DNA of 64,000 nucleotides, taken from the NCBI GenBank assembly GCA_016647705.1, contig CM028326.1:43740785-43804784 (forward strand), read 5' to 3'. Position numbers and translations under genes: made by a program. This DNA comes from Eucommia ulmoides. Taxonomy: Eukaryota > Streptophyta > Magnoliopsida > Garryales > Eucommiaceae. Every line of letters starts with the position of its first letter. Within the stretch, counting starts at the first letter, position 1. The notes beneath the pieces are model-generated. The model was not told the DNA's origin. It worked only from the letters and a program-made list of their open reading frames with translations, and did no database searches. Shown one piece after another: positions 31,790 through 43,365 of this stretch.

Positions 31790-33000
31790 ACTATTGTATA
31801 GCCTCTGATGATCTGATCACTCGAAGTATTTTGGAGATTAGCATATGTAAGCTTGGAAGGTCCAGCTCCTTATGTGCTCTTGTCGTTGAGCTACTTGGAT
31901 GCTCTCTCTGCCAATCTGAGGTACTATTCTTAGTCCCTTGACGACCTATCTCGTTGGTCCTGGGATTGTTCTTTGTTGCTGATTTGCCTTCACGTGCGAA
32001 TTTTACGTCTTCTAGTTTCATATAAGGCTTTGCCTTCTCCACCAGCTCAGTCATAGTTTTTGGGGTGTTCTTTGTCAGTGAGTTCTGGAATCGACCCAAT
32101 CTCAGTCCCAAGGTGAATGCATTTATAATGAGGTTTGAATCACAGCCCTCAATGTACGTCAGCTCTTTATTGAAGTAGTTTATGTATTGACGTAAAGATT
32201 CACTCTTTTTTTTTTGTCGTAACGTCAACAGGGAGTCAGCACCCTTCATCAGCCTTTGTCACATGATAAATTGGCCGATGGACTACTTCCCAAAATCCAT
32301 AAATTGAGTTGGCTGGTAGCGAGTATAACCACTCCAGGGTCGATCCCTTCAGAGTCATCGCAAAAGCTCTACAGAACGCGAAATTACCCACTCCATAGAT
32401 CGACATCAGATGTCTGAACTGCTGGATGTAGTCTACCGGGTCTATTTTATCAATCTTACTTCCAAAATTTGGTGGGGTCAAATTTGTCGAACAACGGTAC
32501 TTCTAGGATGTCCGAGGTGAAGGGCATCTCGATTCCCCTTAGTAACGCATCCAACTCATCCATCGGTAGGTCTCTACCCTCCAGTGCTCTATGTCGTTGA
32601 TGGGAATCTATTATCTTGTTTCGAGTCAGCATCCTTCCCCCACCTAGATGGGTACTCATATCCTTCTGGTCTGTTCGCCATCTCTAGGATGAATCTAGAG
32701 ACTCTGGCGACTCTACTTATTCCCCGAAGCTGTTATTGACGGGAGGGGGCTGCTGAGCATTCCCAGCAATCTGCTAGGCCATCCATATCAACATTCCTTT
32801 TATGGCAGTGATCTTTTCTGTTCAGACATCAATTCTTATATCAGTGGTTTGCGATTCAGGGGGAGGAATGGTATGCGTTCCTCTTGAGGCCTCCATATGT
32901 GCTCCCGTGCTTACTGGTGGTGGGATTTCTCTTCCCTGACTCAGGCCAATTCTTCTTGACCGTAACTGTCTCATCTTGTTGGAGAACTTCTTTTTCTTTT
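31790..33000 (-). pseudogene. gypsy gag remnant
   Basis: It starts after the PBS with a basic, Pro-rich leader (MRQLRSRRIGLSQGREIPPP, from about 32975). The core is at 32659-31790: FTSDILEVPLFDKFDP, then DPVDYIQQFRHLMSIYG and FAMTLKGSTLEWLYSLP, then SLRQYINYFNKEL and AFTLGLR. These are the retrotransposon gag (capsid-like) motifs, with the conserved W and the F-LGL turn. Two or more frameshifts and stops split it. The zinc knuckle is not visible before the protease. Confidence 0.85.
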
Positions 33001-33002
33001 GA

Positions 33003-33020
33003 TTCCCATAGACGGCGCCA
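33003..33020 (-). other. primer-binding site of the gypsy element
   Basis: TGGCGCCGTCTATGGGAA on the minus strand, two bases inside the right (5') LTR. It is the standard plant gypsy junction and fixes the transcription direction. Confidence 0.85.
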
Positions 33021-33022
33021 AA

Positions 33023-33659
33023 TGATATTTCCAAAAAATCTCCAGTACGTGTTATAGCTTCTTACTTGCCGGAAACCTCCGCAACCTGTATTCCAACCTA
33101 CAAATACAGTTAGTTCTATGGCGGGGACGCCAGTGTGGTGTCGGTCAAAGAACCTCTAGCATGAGAATAAAATTAGATTACACTTTTCGAGAATACAAGC
33201 TTTAGAGAGTATATCAAGTATAATATTTAGAGTTATGTGTTATACCTCATTTCCTTCTGCATATATAGGACGTACCCCTAGTAACAGTCCCTACCATGAT
33301 CTCTTCCAAGTTCCATACTTAACTGCTGTGAATGTTGCCTGAGTTCCAATTACGGGATGTTGCGTTTATCACGTTCGTGCATAAGGAGGGTGGTAGGTGA
33401 GGTAACGACTACCATTGACCTACCATCATTAGATCTGATGATCAGGCCTTGCCTAGGAGGCCTTGTCTTGTGCCGGATAAGCCCATGTGCGGTCGTTCTT
33501 CATTAGCATGCCAGGTACCTCATTTTTTGGGCTGTAGGAGCAGCCGGCCCACGAATAATTACCAGATCGCTACTCGCGGGTCAGGTTTCACCAGGAGCCT
33601 TGACCTAGTGTTCCACCATTGTCTGCTCCAACTTGTGGGCGGGAATTTCTCCCACATCA
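33023..33659 (-). repeat. 5' LTR of the gypsy element
   Basis: 637 bp, direct repeat of 25358-25982. Terminal bases TGATG...CATCA on the minus strand, with a TATA-like motif (tcctatatatgcag) near 33270. Confidence 0.9.
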
Positions 33660-33899
33660 GAATTTCATATTTATATAATAATTAATATTAATTAAATATT
33701 AAAAGTAAGAAAAAATTAAATTAAACAAAAAATACAATATTTTAATTAAAAAAAAAGAAAAAAAAAAGGAAAAAAAAAAAAAAAAACACCATTTATAAAC
33801 AATCCTAATAATTTTACAGTGTGAAATGTAAAATAAGTTAATTTAGCAGATTCGAAGTGTCACTTTTATCGGCTAGTCGAAGCCTAATATGTAACTACT

Positions 33900-35345
33900 A
33901 TTTTTCATTGCTTCACACCCTTGGTGCCTGTCGTCACCTCTTGGTGGTGGAATATTACGTCGCCACTTTCACCACAAGTATATGAGTCAAGTTTTGGTAT
34001 AGATGGGAAGGAGTAGGGGTTGTTGTATCCACAGGGATTGGTTGAGATTATTATCGAGTACCGTAATTATCATAATTTAACTTTATTTAGGCGATAAAAA
34101 ATAAAGTTTATAATTAATTAATACTAATAATAAGTTAATTAATCTAATTATACTAATATTACTATATTGAGATGTTTAGGAAAAAAGATTATCTAGGGAT
34201 TAACTTCATTTACAAAAATATGTTTGGTCTCATTTAGTTTACAATAATGGTGTTCAGCCTATCCGATAATTTCTATATCGTAAACTCACTCACCACCTTT
34301 CCCAAGTGTAGATGAGTGAATATGTGACTTCGCGTCAACGAAGAAATCCCCTTCAACGTCTTAACGACACTATGTCACGTGAGTCTTGCCCCAACGTCAT
34401 TGATTGCACACTTTCTAACTCCCTCCCGGGTTATTAGATCGTCGTGTTGTGTTTACTCTAATCCAAATTCGGGGTTACCTCTCCCGAGTGTCAAACCCCA
34501 TATTCTCTATATATCTAAACAATCATATAATCAAAGAATAACGGCAAACACAATCGAAATAGCAAAGAACAATCATTAACGAAACACAACTCAAACAAAC
34601 AATGATTTTATAAATATTATTAATCCCTAGACAAAATTCGTTTAGCTCATGGCCATAACTATTTATACAATGAAAAATGAGCTAAACATGCTCAATAACC
34701 TACCAAATTTAAGAAAATAAAGAGAGAAACGAAAGAAACTTAGCCGTAGTCCAAATATTTGGCGCTAAAATTGTTCAACGATCGCTTCTTCTTCTTCCCA
34801 ACTTGTTCTTTTCCTTCGGATTTAGTTGAGCACTCCCCAAAACACTCTCAAAATATTATCAACCCTATGGGGTCTCTTGGCCGAGAGGAGAGGAGAGGGG
34901 AAGATATAGGGCCCAAAATATCTAAATAAATATTTAAAATTGTGTGCAGAGTTACCGCCATGGCGGTGGGTATGTCGGCTTGGTCACTGCCTCGGTGGTG
35001 GATGTGGTGGTGGGTGCAGAGACCTCCTGTTCTTTCACCACCGTAGCGGTTGATCTCACCGCTGTGGTAGTGGGTTTTCAGCAAGTTTTAGGCCTTCTCT
35101 ACATTTTGACCACTGCGGCGGTGGGCTGCAGGTTCTGAATTTTGCCTTCTTGCTTGTTTTCCCACTGTTCTTGATCCGATTTGATCGTTTATGATCCGTT
35201 TTCATCTCTTTTCACCCTACACACTTGATTTACAACAAAAAGAATAAAAACATATTAAAACATAATAAAACGTAATAAACATATTCGAAAACTAACAAGT
35301 TCGGTTTGAAAATAGATAGGTAAATTACACCTATCAAATACCCTA
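33900..35345 (-). mobile_element. LTR family A, copy A1 (3' LTR)
   Basis: On the minus strand it starts TGATAGGTGTAATTTACC (35345) after a polypurine-like taagtttagggtatt. It runs through a cluster of accgcc/ggcggt palindromes (34940-35130) and a gaggagagg TATA-side region. A long conserved tail follows ('acgttggggcaagactcacg', 'ccaatccctgtggatacaac'). It matches A3 (38327-39954) over its length. The end is near 33900-33960. Ty3/gypsy by general layout; no coding remains. Confidence 0.7.
34954..34967. repeat. perfect 14-bp palindrome in A1
   Basis: ACCGCCATGGCGGT. The same slot, next to the shared CTCTGCAC word, holds ACCGCCGTGGCGGT in A2 (36235-36248) and A3 (38707-38720). Confidence 0.9.
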
Positions 35346-35779
35346 AACTTAGAATTTTGCTAGTCCTTGAGCAAAACACCCACACAATACAAGAAAATAT
35401 AATAACTAATTACAAAATTAAAACTAAAAATAAAAAAAACTAAAAACAATAATAAAACACTAATTATCGGCCAAACGATTTTTCCCTCATCGGTCCCCAA
35501 TCTAATCGAGTTCAAAGAATAAAACACACAATGTGGTGTTCTAGAATTTCAACGTTCAATAATAGTAAGCACCATTCTAGATCCTATCAAAGTGTGTATG
35601 ATAAAACTTAATTATACAACTATCCGTCGATCAAATGGGATTATCCCTCAATAAAGCTCATGACTAAAACCAAAAATGTATAGGGAATTCATAAGCCTGA
35701 CCTGGGTTTTATTCTCCACTAATGTAGGCTTGGAAGTTCATAGAGATCAATAGGACTTGGTTCGGTTTAGGAACATGGC
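35346..35779 (-). other. 3' untranslated region of the A1 element
   Basis: On the minus strand this precedes the A1 LTR and includes gggtgttttgctcaaggac, close to the sequence often seen before the polypurine tract of plant gypsy elements. No coding frame. It is cut off at 35780 by copy A2. Confidence 0.5.
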
Positions 35780-36255
35780 TGATAAGTGTGATATACCTAC
35801 ATATTTCTAAACTGAATTAAGTTAGTTTTCGTGCGTTTATATAGTATTTTATTATGTTTTAATTAGTTTTCATACTTTTTGTATAAATCAGGTGTGTGGA
35901 GCAAAAATATAGGAAACTGGAGCGCAAAAGATGAGATCGAACCAAAAGTGATCGAAGAACGGTGGAAAAAGCAAGCACGGAGGCAAAATTGTGAAACAAG
36001 CCCATCGCTTAGGCGTCCAGACCATAGCTTAGGCGATGAATATGCTAAGAAAAGAACAAATGTTACTAATGGACCACCGCCTAGGCAGAGAATTCCATCG
36101 CCTAAGCAAAAATCCAGCAGAGAAAACAAAAATAGGCTACTAACAGCCTACCGCCTAGGCGAAAATCCAATAGAATGTTCTACCTAAGCCACCGCTATCT
36201 TCATCACCACAGCGATCAGCCAAACTAACCTACCACCGCCGTGGCGGTGACCCTC
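35780..36255 (+). mobile_element. LTR family A, copy A2, truncated
   Basis: It starts TGATAAGTGTGATATACC at 35780 and follows A3 through 'gtataaatcaggtgtgtgg', 'caagcccatcgc' and the terminal ACCGCCGTGGCGGT-ga-CTCTGCAC (36235-36258). It stops there, against a family B LTR. Here most palindromic words are CGCCTAGGCG/CGCTTAGGCG rather than the ACCGCC type. The 102-codon open frame across it is chance. Confidence 0.7.
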
Positions 36256-36261
36256 TGCACG

Positions 36262-36952
36262 GTTTGTCATATCCTAAGTGTCTTGATTCCTTTCCTAGAT
36301 ATTTTGTAGGAAACTTCTATGATGGTTCCTTGGTAAATTCCAGGCCTCCTTTGTGGGCCTTTAATGATGGTGGGTCCTTATTTCATGGGGCTTACGGTGA
36401 TTTGTCAAGACATCTTGGATTGGTGTAAATCCAAATCAAGCCCATTTCTTAAATTACCTTGGTGATTTAGGGCTTTGTCATGAACTTTCTAAGCCTTGAT
36501 TAAGGTTTCTTGGATTTTTTCTGGGTGGTGTTTGATGTAATATGCATAAATTCAATAAAAGTTTTTGGTGTTAAACCGATAAGATTTAGTGAAAGTAAAT
36601 GTTTCAGGGCCAGGGCAGGTGACCAGAGTAATTTGTTGAAATATCTTATAATTTAAGGGTAGTGGGTAATTTTTAACTATACTAAAGATGATTTAATGAA
36701 CATCAACCTTTAATAAAGTCATTTTAGACCCCCATAAATTGTGGGATTTTTGAGGTAGACTTGAAACTTTTACTTTACTGCATTTTGTCAAATTTTACAG
36801 TTTTGTATTTTTCTCATGTTTTTGGGTATTTATGTATATTATATAATGTGATATCAGGTAGAAATTCATTCCCTTTAATCCTAAGTTTAAGATTTATCTA
36901 AACTTGTACTTGATCTGACACTTACTAGGCTGGATAAAATACGGTGTCTACA
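36262..36952 (-). mobile_element. LTR family B, copy B1
   Basis: On the minus strand it starts TGTAGACACCGTATTTTATC at 36952. It aligns with B2 over 'gatatttttt/gtaggaaacttct', 'aggcctcctttgtgggcctt', 'caagacatcttggatt' and 'tttagggctttgtcatga'. The plus-side flank (36953-37065) matches 52362-52470 and, inverted, 12115-12197, so this is an LTR with its internal 3' region attached. The far end of the LTR is missing, cut by A2. Confidence 0.7.
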
Positions 36953-37065
36953 ACTGTCCATTTTGGTCATGCTAGTTTACTCGTAATGATAAAGAAGAAG
37001 AGAATAAAATTTTATTCTGGTAGACATGAAATGTAAAAGACAGGTATTTAAACTCTTACATTGAT

Positions 37066-38321
37066 TTGGTGTGAGAGAGAGTCTAACCGACTCTCCTCGG
37101 TGAGAAGTCTTCGTATCCATCATCAGAGACGAGGATTCTTCGCATTTGTCATCAAAGAGTCCTTTATTATACTATCAAAGACAAGAACATTTTGCTTCCC
37201 TCAATATAGATTGGAGGGTTTTACCTCCGCCACCAGAGATAGGAATGTTTTGTATTTGTCATTGGAGAATCCATAATGTTTTTATTAGAGACAAGACTCT
37301 TTTTCTTCCATCAAAAGAGATTGAAAGGTTTTTCTTCTGTCACCAGAGATAGGAATGTTTCTTATTCGTCATTGGAGAATCCTTACTTCTGCTACTAGAG
37401 ACAGGATTCTTTTACTTTTATCACTAAAGATTGGAAGGTTTTTCTTCTGCCCCTAAAGACATGAATGTTTTGAATTAGTCATCAGAGAATCCTTACGTCT
37501 GCTACCAGAGACAGGACTCCTTTGCTTCCATCACTAGATATTGGAAGGTTTTGCTTCCACCACCAGAGATAGGAATGTTTTGTATTAGTCATCGGAGAAT
37601 CCTTACTTCTTCTACTGGAGATAGGAATCTTTTGCTTCCATTATCGGAGATAAGTATGTTTCCCTTCTATCACCATAGATAGGTATTTTTCTCTTCCATC
37701 ACCAGAGATAGGTAATTATTCTATCACCAATGATAGGTATGTCTTCTATTACTAAAGATAGGTATTCATTCTATCACCAGAGATAGGTATTCCTTTTATC
37801 ACCAAAGATAGGTATTTCTTCTATCACTAGAGATATGTATTCCTTTTATCACCAGAGATAGGTATTTCTTCAATCAACAAAGAATTATTTCTCTTTCTTA
37901 TATCACTAGATAGACATCTATTACCAGATATTGTCATTCTTCTTCTATCACCAAATACAGGCATCCTTCTCTATCACCAATGATAGGCATCTATCACCAA
38001 AGATAGGAATTTTCCTTTATCATCAAAGATAAGCATTCTTCTATATCACCAAAGATTGGTATCCATTACTAAATATAGGCATTTCCATCTATCACCAAAG
38101 ATAGGCATCCATCACCAAAGATAGACATTGTTCTTCTATCACCAAAGATAGGCATCTATCACCAAAGATAAGCATTTTCCTCTATCACCAAACATAGGCA
38201 TTCTTCTCTATCACCAAAGATAGACATTCATCTCTATCACCAAAGATAGCCATCTATCCCAAAAGATAGGCATTTCCCTATATCACCAAAGATATGCATT
38301 TTCCTCTATCACCAAAGATAG
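37066..38321. repeat. hairpin minisatellite, left part
   Basis: The first half (37080-37640) is a higher-order array (about 128 bp, four sub-units) of 'ccaccagagataggaatgtt', 'gtcatcggagaatcc', 'ctactagagacaggattc' and 'catcactaaagattggaagg'. The second half shrinks to one unit of 24-28 bp, ctatcaccaaagataggcat. The core CTATC-accaaa-GATAG is a 5-bp stem with a 6-base loop, repeated dozens of times. It is cut by solo LTR A3 and resumes at 39960. Confidence 0.9.
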
Positions 38322-38326
38322 GCATT

Positions 38327-39954
38327 TGATAGGTGTGATCTACCTATATATTTCCAAATCGGTTTTGTTAGTTTTAGAATATTTTTTATTGCACTTTTAT
38401 TATGTTTTAATTAGTTTTTATTCTTTTTGTATAAATTAGGTGTGTGGGGGTGAAAAGGTAGGAAAACAGAGCGTAAACGATCAGATTGAACCAAGAACGG
38501 TCGAAGAATGGTAGAAAAACAAGCAATGGGGCAATATTCTGAAAAGAAGCCCACCGCTGTAGCGTTAGACCTCTACCGCGGCGGTGAAAATGCAAAGAGG
38601 GCTAATTCTTGCTGGACATCCACCGCCGCAATAGTGAAATTGTAGGATGGTCACCAATACGACCGCTGTCTCCACCACTATGGCGATCACTTAACCGACA
38701 TACTCCACCGCCGTGGCGGTCACCTCTGCACAGATTTAAATATTTTTTGAGATATTTTTTCTATTTAATCTCCTCTCCTATCATCTTTTTTAAGGACCTC
38801 CGTCTATTAGAGCCCCCTTAGGGCTTAGTATAAAATAGAGAGAGAGAGAGAGAGTATGGAGAGTGCTCAAACAACTCCGAAGGAGAAGATTACCACACGG
38901 AGAAGGAGAAGCGATCGATGAACGATTTTAGCGGCTAATCTTCGGACTACGGCTAAGTTCATCCGTTTTTCATTTTATTTCTTAACTTCTATATTTGTTT
39001 AAGCATGTTTAGCTCGATTTTAATTGTATAAATGGTTATGACCATGAGTTAAACGTGGATTATATAGGGGATTAATATTATTTATAAAAACGTAGTTTTG
39101 TTTGAGTTGTGTTTCTTTAATGATTGTTCTTCACTATTTTGATTGTGTTTACCGTATTATTTATTTATTATGCTTAGATAGATATATCTAGAATTTGGGG
39201 TTTGATACTCGGAAGAAGTAACCTCGGATTCGGATTAGGGTAAACACAACGCGACAATCCAATAACCTGGGAGAGATTTAGATTGTGGGAAATCGATGAT
39301 GTTGGGGCAAGGCTCACGTGACATAGGGTCATTAAGACATTGAAAGAGACTTGTTTATTGACACAAAGTTGCGTATTCTCTTGTCTTACACTTGAAGAGG
39401 TGGCGGGAAAGTTTACGAACTAAGATTGTCGATAGGGTAAACACAGCGCGATGATCCAATAACCCGGGAGAGAGTTGGATTGTGTGCAATCAATGACGTT
39501 GGGACGAGACTCACGTGACCTAGGGTCATTAAGACATTGAGGAAGACTTCTTCGTTGACATGAAGTCGCGTATTCCCTCGTCTTACACTCGGGAGAGGTG
39601 GCGGGGGAGTTTACGAACTGAGATTGTTGAATAGGTTGAACACAATTATTGTAAACTAAACGAAATCAAACGCGTTTAAGTAAATAAAGTTAATCCCTAG
39701 AAAATACATCCCCTAACCATCTTGTATTAGTATAGATTAAATTAGGTTATATTAGTATTAGAATTAATTAATTAAATTACATTTTTTATTACCTAGATAA
39801 AGTTAAGTCACGACAATTATGGTACTCGATAATAACAACAACCAATCCCTGTGGATACAATACCCGATCTTAAAGATCACATGATACTAAAACTTTGACC
39901 TTGTACACTTGCGAGTAGTCAATACGCAAGCATGTAACAAACGTTCGCCGTACA
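38327..39954 (+). mobile_element. LTR family A, copy A3, solo LTR
   Basis: It starts TGATAGGTGTGATCTACC at 38327 and ends TTCGCCGTACA at 39954. Five-base flanks are gcatt (38322-38326) and acatt (39955-39959), consistent with a target duplication bearing one change. No internal region. It includes an internal duplication: 'acccgggagagagttggatt' and 'gactcacgtgac' occur twice (39240-39420 and 39430-39620), a block of about 190 bp. Inserted in the minisatellite. Confidence 0.8.
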
Positions 39955-39959
39955 ACATT

Positions 39960-40312
39960 TCTATCTATCACCCAAGATAGGCATCCATCACCAAAGATAG
40001 GCATTTCCCTCTATCACCAAAGAAAGGCATTCCTATCTATCAACAAAGATAAGCATTCTTCTCTATCAGCAAAGATAGGAATCCATTACCAAATATAGGC
40101 ATTTTTCTCTATCACCAAGGATAGGCATTCCTATCTATCACCAAAGATAGGCATTTTCCTCTATCACCAAAGATAGGCATTTTTCTTTATCACCAAAGAT
40201 AGGCATTCTCCTCTATGACCAAAGATAGGCATCCTCTACAAAAGATATGTATTTCCCTCTATCACCAGAGATAAGCATTCCCCCCTATCACCAAAGATAG
40301 GGACTGGTTGCA
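39960..40312. repeat. hairpin minisatellite, right part
   Basis: Same ctatcaccaaagataggcat unit as 37640-38321, about 13 copies. It was one array before A3 inserted. Confidence 0.9.
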
Positions 40313-40319
40313 TTGATGG

Positions 40320-40460
40320 ATTTAATTGATTTGTTGATTGTAGATTAGTATTTGGGTGGAAAGTTTTTTGGCTAGAGAAATTGATTCATAGGTCGTCATA
40401 TCAATACATGATTGAAAATGACTGAGAGAAATCAGATGTAGTATGCCCCAGCTCTAGCTG
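40320..40460. repeat. family B flank repeat
   Basis: The stretch 'gtatttgggtggaaag ... gctagagaaattgattcata ... acatgattgaaaatgac' is closely matched at 54030-54105. The two minisatellites (37-40 kb and 52.5-53.7 kb) thus share both flanks although their monomers are unrelated. Confidence 0.7.
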
Positions 40461-40499
40461 GGGTACGGGACTATCTCCGGAGCGTTCAAAAGATGCGGT

Positions 40500-41975
40500 A
40501 GATTTGGTCAGTTGAGATTTCAGGAGATTTGATCTCTTGTCAAAAACTATCTGTTTTTTATGATTCTAAGAGAGGGATTTGGGGGATTTGAACTTAATTG
40601 AACTATTAACAACCTATTATGTTATCCCTGTTGATATGGTCCATATATTTTAAGATTCTCCTAATTCAAATGGTTTAATACTTCCTATTTCTTTTGTTTT
40701 AAGTGGAGAATAGTTTTGCAGACTTAATTGAGAAAATTGAAAATCATTTTTAAGTGAAATACACATGAAATTAAAGGCTATCATATATGGGGTCTAAGAG
40801 TGTCATTTTGTAGCATATCTATGAGAAACTAACCGTTGGAAGACTAGTTATTTGTCTATTAATATAGACCTGCGGGAATTGTGTTGATACATCAAGATCA
40901 ATCAGTTTGAGTTATTCTAATAGTGATATTTCTACCGAGATTTTTGTGAGAGATTTATTTTAAGTTCTTGATCTAAAGCGTTTGTGGTTTGACATCACCG
41001 ACTTGAGTTCTATTACTATTTTGTCATTATCTTTGGTATTTTCCAACGAGATCTATCCAGACTTTATTCTTTACTTTGGAGTTATATTATTATTAATTGC
41101 TTGGTATAGGATTAACTAGAAAATCATTTTAAACATAAAAGCCTGAAAATATTTTTTAAATGATTTTTTGTTTGACTATCAGATTAAGTGTTTAAATTGT
41201 GCTACCTATACTATTTATTAATCAGTTTTGAATTTTCGCATATTGTATCTATCATGTAGTAATTATTTAGGATATTAATTAAGTATATTTGTATTGAGGT
41301 GGTAGAAGATCCTTGTAGGAAGAAACTTGTATTTTGTTTTTTTGTATTTGTGAGTTTGAGTAAATTAGACACGTTTGGGATGATGTCTAGTCATGGTAGC
41401 TAGGTTTCGATATTTTTCCTATGAAAAATATAAGTGTTTGATCTTTATCCTGGTAAAAATATTAAGTTATTCTTTTCCCTTAAAAAGAATTAGGTTTTGA
41501 TTCATTTTGTAATTGAATTTTTTTTTTTTTGAGTTATTTGTAAAGGTTCATCATTCCCTCTGAAAATGATAAGTGAGAGAGAGTTAGGTTTTTCTTTGAC
41601 CTGGAAAAAAGATGGTGTTTATCCTTGACCAGTGAAAAAGGGTAATTTATAAAGGTTGATTCTGCGCCTGTAAAAGAATCATTGTAAGGGTTTGATTTCT
41701 ACCTAGTAAAGAGATCAAAGAGTTTAGTGGATTGTGAATCTCCATGGATCTTGGGGAATTGGACGTAGGCAAGACTAACTTGGCCAAATCAGGATAAATT
41801 CTTGTATGCTGTATTGATTTATTTTCTATCTTTTGTTTGGGTGTGGACATAGTGATAAAACACATGTCCACATATAAATATAATAATCTATTTAGAGAAA
41901 TTGATTATTTGTATTTAAAGGAATTAATTGTTTAAATTTGGTAACTACCCAATTCACCGCCTCTCTTTGATGGCT
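40500..41975 (+). mobile_element. Copia (SIRE-like) LTR
   Basis: The left part (40505-40770) is the inverted partner of 1-270. Downstream, 'gaattggacgtaggcaagac-taacttggcc' and the terminal 'taactacccaattcaccgcctctc' (41941-41964) are typical of the 3' end of SIRE-type LTRs. Repeated 'gaaaatgataag/cctggaaaaaag' units occur at 41420-41700. No coding. Confidence 0.55.
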
Positions 41976-42034
41976 CTTTTTTTTTTTTTTTTTTTTTTAT
42001 TATTATTATAATATTTTTATTATTTTTTTTTTTG
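41976..42034. repeat. poly-T / TTA low-complexity run
   Basis: About 25 T followed by attattattata and poly-T. Confidence 0.8.
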
Positions 42035-42705
42035 GTAGGAAATTATTTATGCTTGAAATCAAAGACATAATCCTTGGATATTATTAAGTAGTGAATATAG
42101 ATTTACACTCTAATTAGGCTTGGCTCTCTTACAATCCTCAATGGAGTTGCTAGCTAACACTCCCTGGATTTTGATGGCGGAAGAAGTAGAAAATCGGGAA
42201 GAAGATGAAAACAAGTTTCATCCCTTCCTCTCTAAGTCGTCCAAATCCATTATTTTGAAAATGGTTTTTAGGGCTTTTATAAGTGTTAGTTTTGAAAAAC
42301 TAATTGGTTCGAGAGTTTATGTTAAAAACAGAGTCGCCACCTAGCATGGTGTTAAATGGTAGGAAATTATTTATGCTTGAAATCAAAAACATAATTCTTG
42401 GATATTATTAAATAGTGAATATAGATTTACACTCTAACTAGGCTTAACTCTCTTACAATCCCCAATGGAGTTACTAACTAACGCACCCTGGATTTTGATA
42501 GCGAAGGAAGTAGAGAATCAGGAAGAAGATGAAAATAAGTTTCAAAAGATGAAAACAAGTTTCATCCCTTCCTCTCTAAGTTGTCCAAATCCGTTTATTT
42601 TGAAAATAGTTTTTAGGGCTTTTATAGGTGTCAGTTTTGAAAAACTTATTGGTTCGGGATTTTATGTTAAAAATGGAGTCGCCACCTAGCATGGTGTTAA
42701 ATGGT
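42035..42705. repeat. tandem duplication, period about 322 bp
   Basis: Both copies start ggtaggaaattatttatgct (42035 and 42357) and end gtcgccacctagcatggtgt (about 42350 and 42695). The second copy carries a 24-bp internal duplication (agatgaaaa-aagtttca). The parallel 74-codon frames at 42120 and 42465 are conserved between copies only because of the duplication. Sequence like 42700-42960 recurs at about 56340-56620. Confidence 0.85.
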
Positions 42706-43099
42706 GTGCTATGTCACTGAGATTTTGTAAATTCATTTTTCCTTTTAAAATGGCTCGTGTTTTAACTTCCAAATGTCTATGTATCAGAGATATTCTTTAA
42801 GTTCGGGAGTTGGTTATGCTTGGGGAAGGTTTTACACAACCCAAGACACCCGTCCGTAAATGGTACATTGGTCTAAATAGATATTCATTGTTAAACATAT
42901 CCAAGCAGTTTTCTTTGGTTTACTTAAGCACAAATAGTTCCCTTTTTAAAGTTTTTCCTCTTGTTATGTGTTTTATCATGATGTAAGCAGTAAATATTAT
43001 ACTATACTATACTATTCTAGGCAACGACAGCCCAATAGCTGTTTATAAGGGAGAGGAATATAAATATGCAAGCTATATAAAATGCAAACTAAAACTAAA

Positions 43100-43365
43100 T
43101 TATTTGGATATACGACCGAACCCGCACGTGGGTTTCCTACGTATCTCGGATTAATGAGAATCAGGTTCTTACGTAGTTCATTCTTGGTTTATGTTAAAGG
43201 ATATGATTTATGTTATTAAAGGTGTAACCGAACACTTATGGGTTGCCTACGTACTTTTGGTGGTTACCAAATATTAGGGCAAACGTAGTTCATCCTGGTT
43301 AAGATAAAAACTGATTTTTATTGTTGAAGTTGACCGAACCCGTATCATGGGTTGCTAGCAGTGAA
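43100..43365. repeat. tandem repeat with CCTACGTA motif
   Basis: Three units of about 110 bp: gaccgaaccc...tgggtt-gCCTACGTAtctc...gaatcaggttcttACGTAGTTC. They start near 43108, 43225 and 43330. A related unit is at 53940-54010. Within a unit gggtt/aaccc and ctacgta/tacgtag are inverted. Confidence 0.65.

Larger units (their letters stand above)
25358..33659 (-). mobile_element. complete Ty3/gypsy element lacking pol core
   Basis: Two direct LTRs (25358-25982 and 33023-33659) start and end TGATG...CATCA. The 5-bp flanks are aaatt (25353-25357) and gaatt (33660-33664). A PBS-like TGGCGCCGTCTATGGGAA (minus, 33020-33003) abuts the right LTR, so transcription is on the minus strand. In that direction the order is LTR, gag, aspartic protease, tandem array, an antisense gene, LTR. 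No reverse transcriptase, RNase H or integrase is present in the 8.3 kb. The element is therefore non-autonomous and needs a partner's enzymes. An extra antisense ORF and tandem repeats before the 3' LTR are features of Tat-lineage elements. Confidence 0.88.

Noticed and set aside
35879..36187. 102-codon open frame
   Set aside because: It runs over the LTR family A palindrome cluster, is not conserved in A1 or A3, and has no domain.
37640..40312. CRISPR-like regular repeats
   Set aside because: Units are direct neighbours without unique spacers, vary in length and sit in a plant retroelement context; this is a minisatellite.
42120..42689. Two similar 74-codon frames that look like a duplicated gene
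   Set aside because: The similarity comes from a 322-bp tandem duplication of non-coding retroelement sequence; no domain or splice context.
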